A stretch of 64,000 bases of DNA, taken from Hyphomicrobium_A sp963745205 (lineage in GTDB: Bacteria; Pseudomonadota; Alphaproteobacteria; Rhizobiales; Hyphomicrobiaceae). A model generated the notes under the pieces. That model searched no databases. It was not told where the DNA came from and saw nothing but the letters and a program-made list of their open reading frames with translations. This document shows, one piece after another, positions 62,380 through 64,000 of the stretch. The stretch covers positions 76,700-140,699 of the forward strand of contig CAVUWX010000021.1 in the NCBI GenBank assembly GCA_963745205.1. The letters are read 5' to 3'. The position numbers and the translations under genes are program-made. The stretch's first letter is position 1, and every line of letters starts with the position of its first letter.

Positions 62380-62604
62380 TTGATCAGCGAGTTTGAAGGC
62401 AATGCCTCTGTCCTCGATCGCCAGATCACAGCCGAAGAGAAGCGCACCGGGATCAAGGACCCCACCAATCCCGACTATTCCAGCTTCGCCAGATCGGCGA
62501 TCCAGCGCCGCGATAACCTGCGCGCCTCCGCGGCCAGTCTAAAGGCGAAGCTTGAGGAGGCCCGGCACGAGCGCGATGCTGCGTTGGAGCACCTCAACCG
62601 CTAA
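62380..62604 (+). CDS. small coiled-coil protein, start uncertain
   Basis: 74 residues from a TTG that overlaps the stop of a 27-codon frame beginning at 62300 (MKSEFSNAPLETALGMKAAN). The protein is mostly one charged helix (RRDNLRASAASLKAKLEEAR, then HERDAALEHLNR). A one-base error could fuse the two frames into one ~101-residue protein. Confidence 0.4.
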   Translation: MISEFEGNASVLDRQITAEEKRTGIKDPTNPDYSSFARSAIQRRDNLRASAASLKAKLEEARHERDAALEHLNR

Positions 62605-62826
62605 TCCGCCGGAGTGATCCAGTGCGACGCGGCCACTTCAATTGATCGGTTGCGAACGGGCCAGTTTCATCGACCGTCAACTCGAATAGGCCAAGCTCAG
62701 CGGACTGGTTCGTGAGGATCTCATGCGCAGTACAGCGGTCATTCTGATCGAGGTCGCCGTCTCCGCACAGCTCGGCGGCTGCACCGGGACGCTCCACCTC
62801 GGCACGCAGACCAGCGGGTTCACTAC

Positions 62827-62949
62827 CCGTTAACGCCTCATTTACCGACTCAGCTCAGCTTGAGCGCAAGTCGATGGCTTTACCCTTTTCGCCATCGGTC
62901 GCTGGAGGCGACACAGCAGAACCCCGGGACAGCCGACGGGGTTTTGTTG
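62827..62949 (-). repeat. two-hairpin dispersed repeat, copy 2 (inverted)
   Basis: Same element as at 59973, on the opposite strand. The shared words are CAACAAAACCCCG, CCGGGGTTCTGCTGTGTC, the CGATGGC/GCCATCG hairpin and AAGCTGAGCTG. It ends TAAA-TGAGGCG-TTAA, one base off the TTAA-N7-TTAA box. It lies upstream of and directed away from the beta-barrel gene. Confidence 0.75.
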
Positions 62950-63108
62950 TATCTGGACCTAGGTGAGAAGATGTCCTCCGCCGGAGCGATCGAGTTGCGC
63001 ATTCTTCGACAGACGCCGCGATTTTCCGTCTCGAATCGGAACGCTCGAGAAGGCGGCATTAACGCTCCCGCTCGTAGAGTTGACCGAAATCCCCGGAGGG
63101 CGACTGAC

Positions 63109-63891
63109 ATGCGTCGAACAAACGTTGCACTACTTGCGGCCAGCATCATGAGCCTCAGCGTGAGCCACAATGCGCGAGCCGATGGTGTGCCGCAATATTC
63201 GGCGCCGGTGATGTCGGCTCCTGTAACGTTGGCGGTGTCGGATTGGACCGGCTTCTATGCTGGCGCTCACCTCGGTGGAGCTTGGTCAACCACGGGCGCG
63301 ACCGACCAACTCGGGTACAACGCGATTGGCGATCACTGGGATGCAAACTCTTCCGGGTTCGTCGCCGGAACGCAGGCGGGCTACAATTGGCAATTCGGGC
63401 CAGTGGTGCTCGGGATCGAAGGCGACCTCGGCGATCTTGGGCTGAACGGCAATGGCACGTCGCACTTCGCAGCGACACATTTTGATACCTCCTCAACGAC
63501 AGAGTCTGACTTCTACCTGACCGCCCGCGGTCGTCTGGGGTTTGTTGTCAATCATTGGATGATCTACGGGACGGGCGGTTATATGGGCGCGGACACGCAC
63601 TCATCGATTGTCGATGCATGCTTCACCGCTCCCTGCGGTCCATCAACCATCGATGCTACAAATCAATCGTTCCGTTCGGGTTGGACGGCGGGCGGCGGCG
63701 TCGAAATGGTGTTGAGCGGCCCGTGGACCGCCAAGGCCGAGTATCTCTACTATGATCTCGGAAGCACGACCGTCAGCGGTCAAGCAGGCGGCGGCGTCGG
63801 ACCGACCTTCAGCTGGAATACGGAGACGCGGGGCAACATGGTGCGCGCTGGCTTGAATTACAGGTTCACCGACATTGGATACGGATACTAA
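63109..63891 (+). CDS. Omp25/Omp31-like outer-membrane beta-barrel protein
   Basis: 260 residues. A signal peptide (NVALLAASIMSLSVSHNARA) precedes a barrel of eight or so strands, with WTGFYAGAHLGGAWSTTGAT as the first strand, GYNWQFGPVVLGIEGDLG, and the terminal NMVRAGLNYRF ending near an aromatic residue. This is the rhizobial/Brucella porin-like Omp25/31 family. CGGAGGG precedes the ATG at 63109. Confidence 0.88.
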   Translation: MRRTNVALLAASIMSLSVSHNARADGVPQYSAPVMSAPVTLAVSDWTGFYAGAHLGGAWSTTGATDQLGYNAIGDHWDANSSGFVAGTQAGYNWQFGPVVLGIEGDLGDLGLNGNGTSHFAATHFDTSSTTESDFYLTARGRLGFVVNHWMIYGTGGYMGADTHSSIVDACFTAPCGPSTIDATNQSFRSGWTAGGGVEMVLSGPWTAKAEYLYYDLGSTTVSGQAGGGVGPTFSWNTETRGNMVRAGLNYRFTDIGYGY

Positions 63892-64000
63892 ATAGGGTGC
63901 TCGGTTAGAGAGCTAGGCGACGAGCTCGTCGTGCTCGCGGGTGACCTTCAGGCATTCAGCTCCCAAACCGACGGCGCGCCACTACACGTCTCCTCTTGTT
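63892..64000. other. window end without a resolved gene
   Basis: The last ~110 bp hold no complete gene. A leftward frame ending at 63914 (LKVTREHDELVA) may be the tail of a gene or of a transposase that starts beyond the window. Confidence 0.3.

Noticed and set aside
62594..62797. 67-codon leftward frame after the coiled-coil gene
   Set aside because: It overlaps the end of the previous gene, has no ribosome site that I can see, and no recognisable domain.

Overview
The window is GC-rich chromosomal DNA from an alphaproteobacterium, most likely of the Hyphomicrobiales (Rhizobiales). The evidence is a three-gene transhydrogenase (pntA1-pntA2-pntB) behind an aa3 oxidase subunit IV peptide, GapR (DUF2312), a cpdR / N-formylglutamate amidohydrolase / mmgR-like sRNA / hisN neighbourhood, a ROSE-type leader on an hsp20 gene, a Cys-nucleophile intracellular PHB depolymerase and a pqqA gene. 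PqqA and PhaZ fit a methylotroph or PHB-storing lifestyle, but the genus cannot be fixed from the sequence.

Layout. 1-13.5 kb: lspA (cut by the window edge) and ileS, a trypsin-like protease, a palindromic repeat, the pnt operon, an MgtC/DUF4010 membrane protein, a cytochrome c, a UbiB-family kinase and the Kup K+ transporter. 13.6-22 kb: oligoendopeptidase F, a sigma-54 response regulator, an IS110 remnant, and two cell-wall enzymes (an L,D-transpeptidase and a DUF882 peptidase). 22-33.4 kb: oxyR, gapR, two N-formylglutamate amidohydrolases, DUF1036-pyk, a TPR protein, rpmJ, tRNA-Val, cpdR, two tandem mmgR/suhB-like sRNAs, hisN, a lysophospholipase-like hydrolase and hsp20 with its thermosensor. 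33.7-40 kb: the glutamate synthase operon gltBD. 40-51.4 kb: cupredoxin, SGNH hydrolase, speD with a structured leader, AsmA, phaZ, cytochrome c, a methyltransferase, pqqA and polA.

51.5-64 kb is accessory. An integrase with two small HTH genes abuts the 3' end of tRNA-Arg(CCG). Next comes a translationally coupled four-gene operon: ParA, a ribbon-helix-helix protein, a membrane/coiled-coil/winged-helix-like protein, and an unknown. Five GTGATRC boxes precede it. This resembles a small ParA/RHH partition module carried on an integrated element and is the best candidate here for an undescribed system. After it lie many small hypothetical genes, an orphan HigA, a PilZ protein, a beta-barrel outer-membrane protein, and two inverted copies of a ~124-bp two-hairpin repeat, one of which ends in an exact TTAA-N7-TTAA box. 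The right end of the element was not found.

A warning for users: nine apparent frameshifts break otherwise intact conserved genes (ileS, a DUF2892 gene, pyk, cpdR, gltB twice, gltD, the SGNH hydrolase, speD). Eight look like extra bases and one like a missing base. Because ileS is essential, sequencing or assembly indels are more likely than mass gene decay. Coordinates of the broken genes are given for the whole reconstructed gene.
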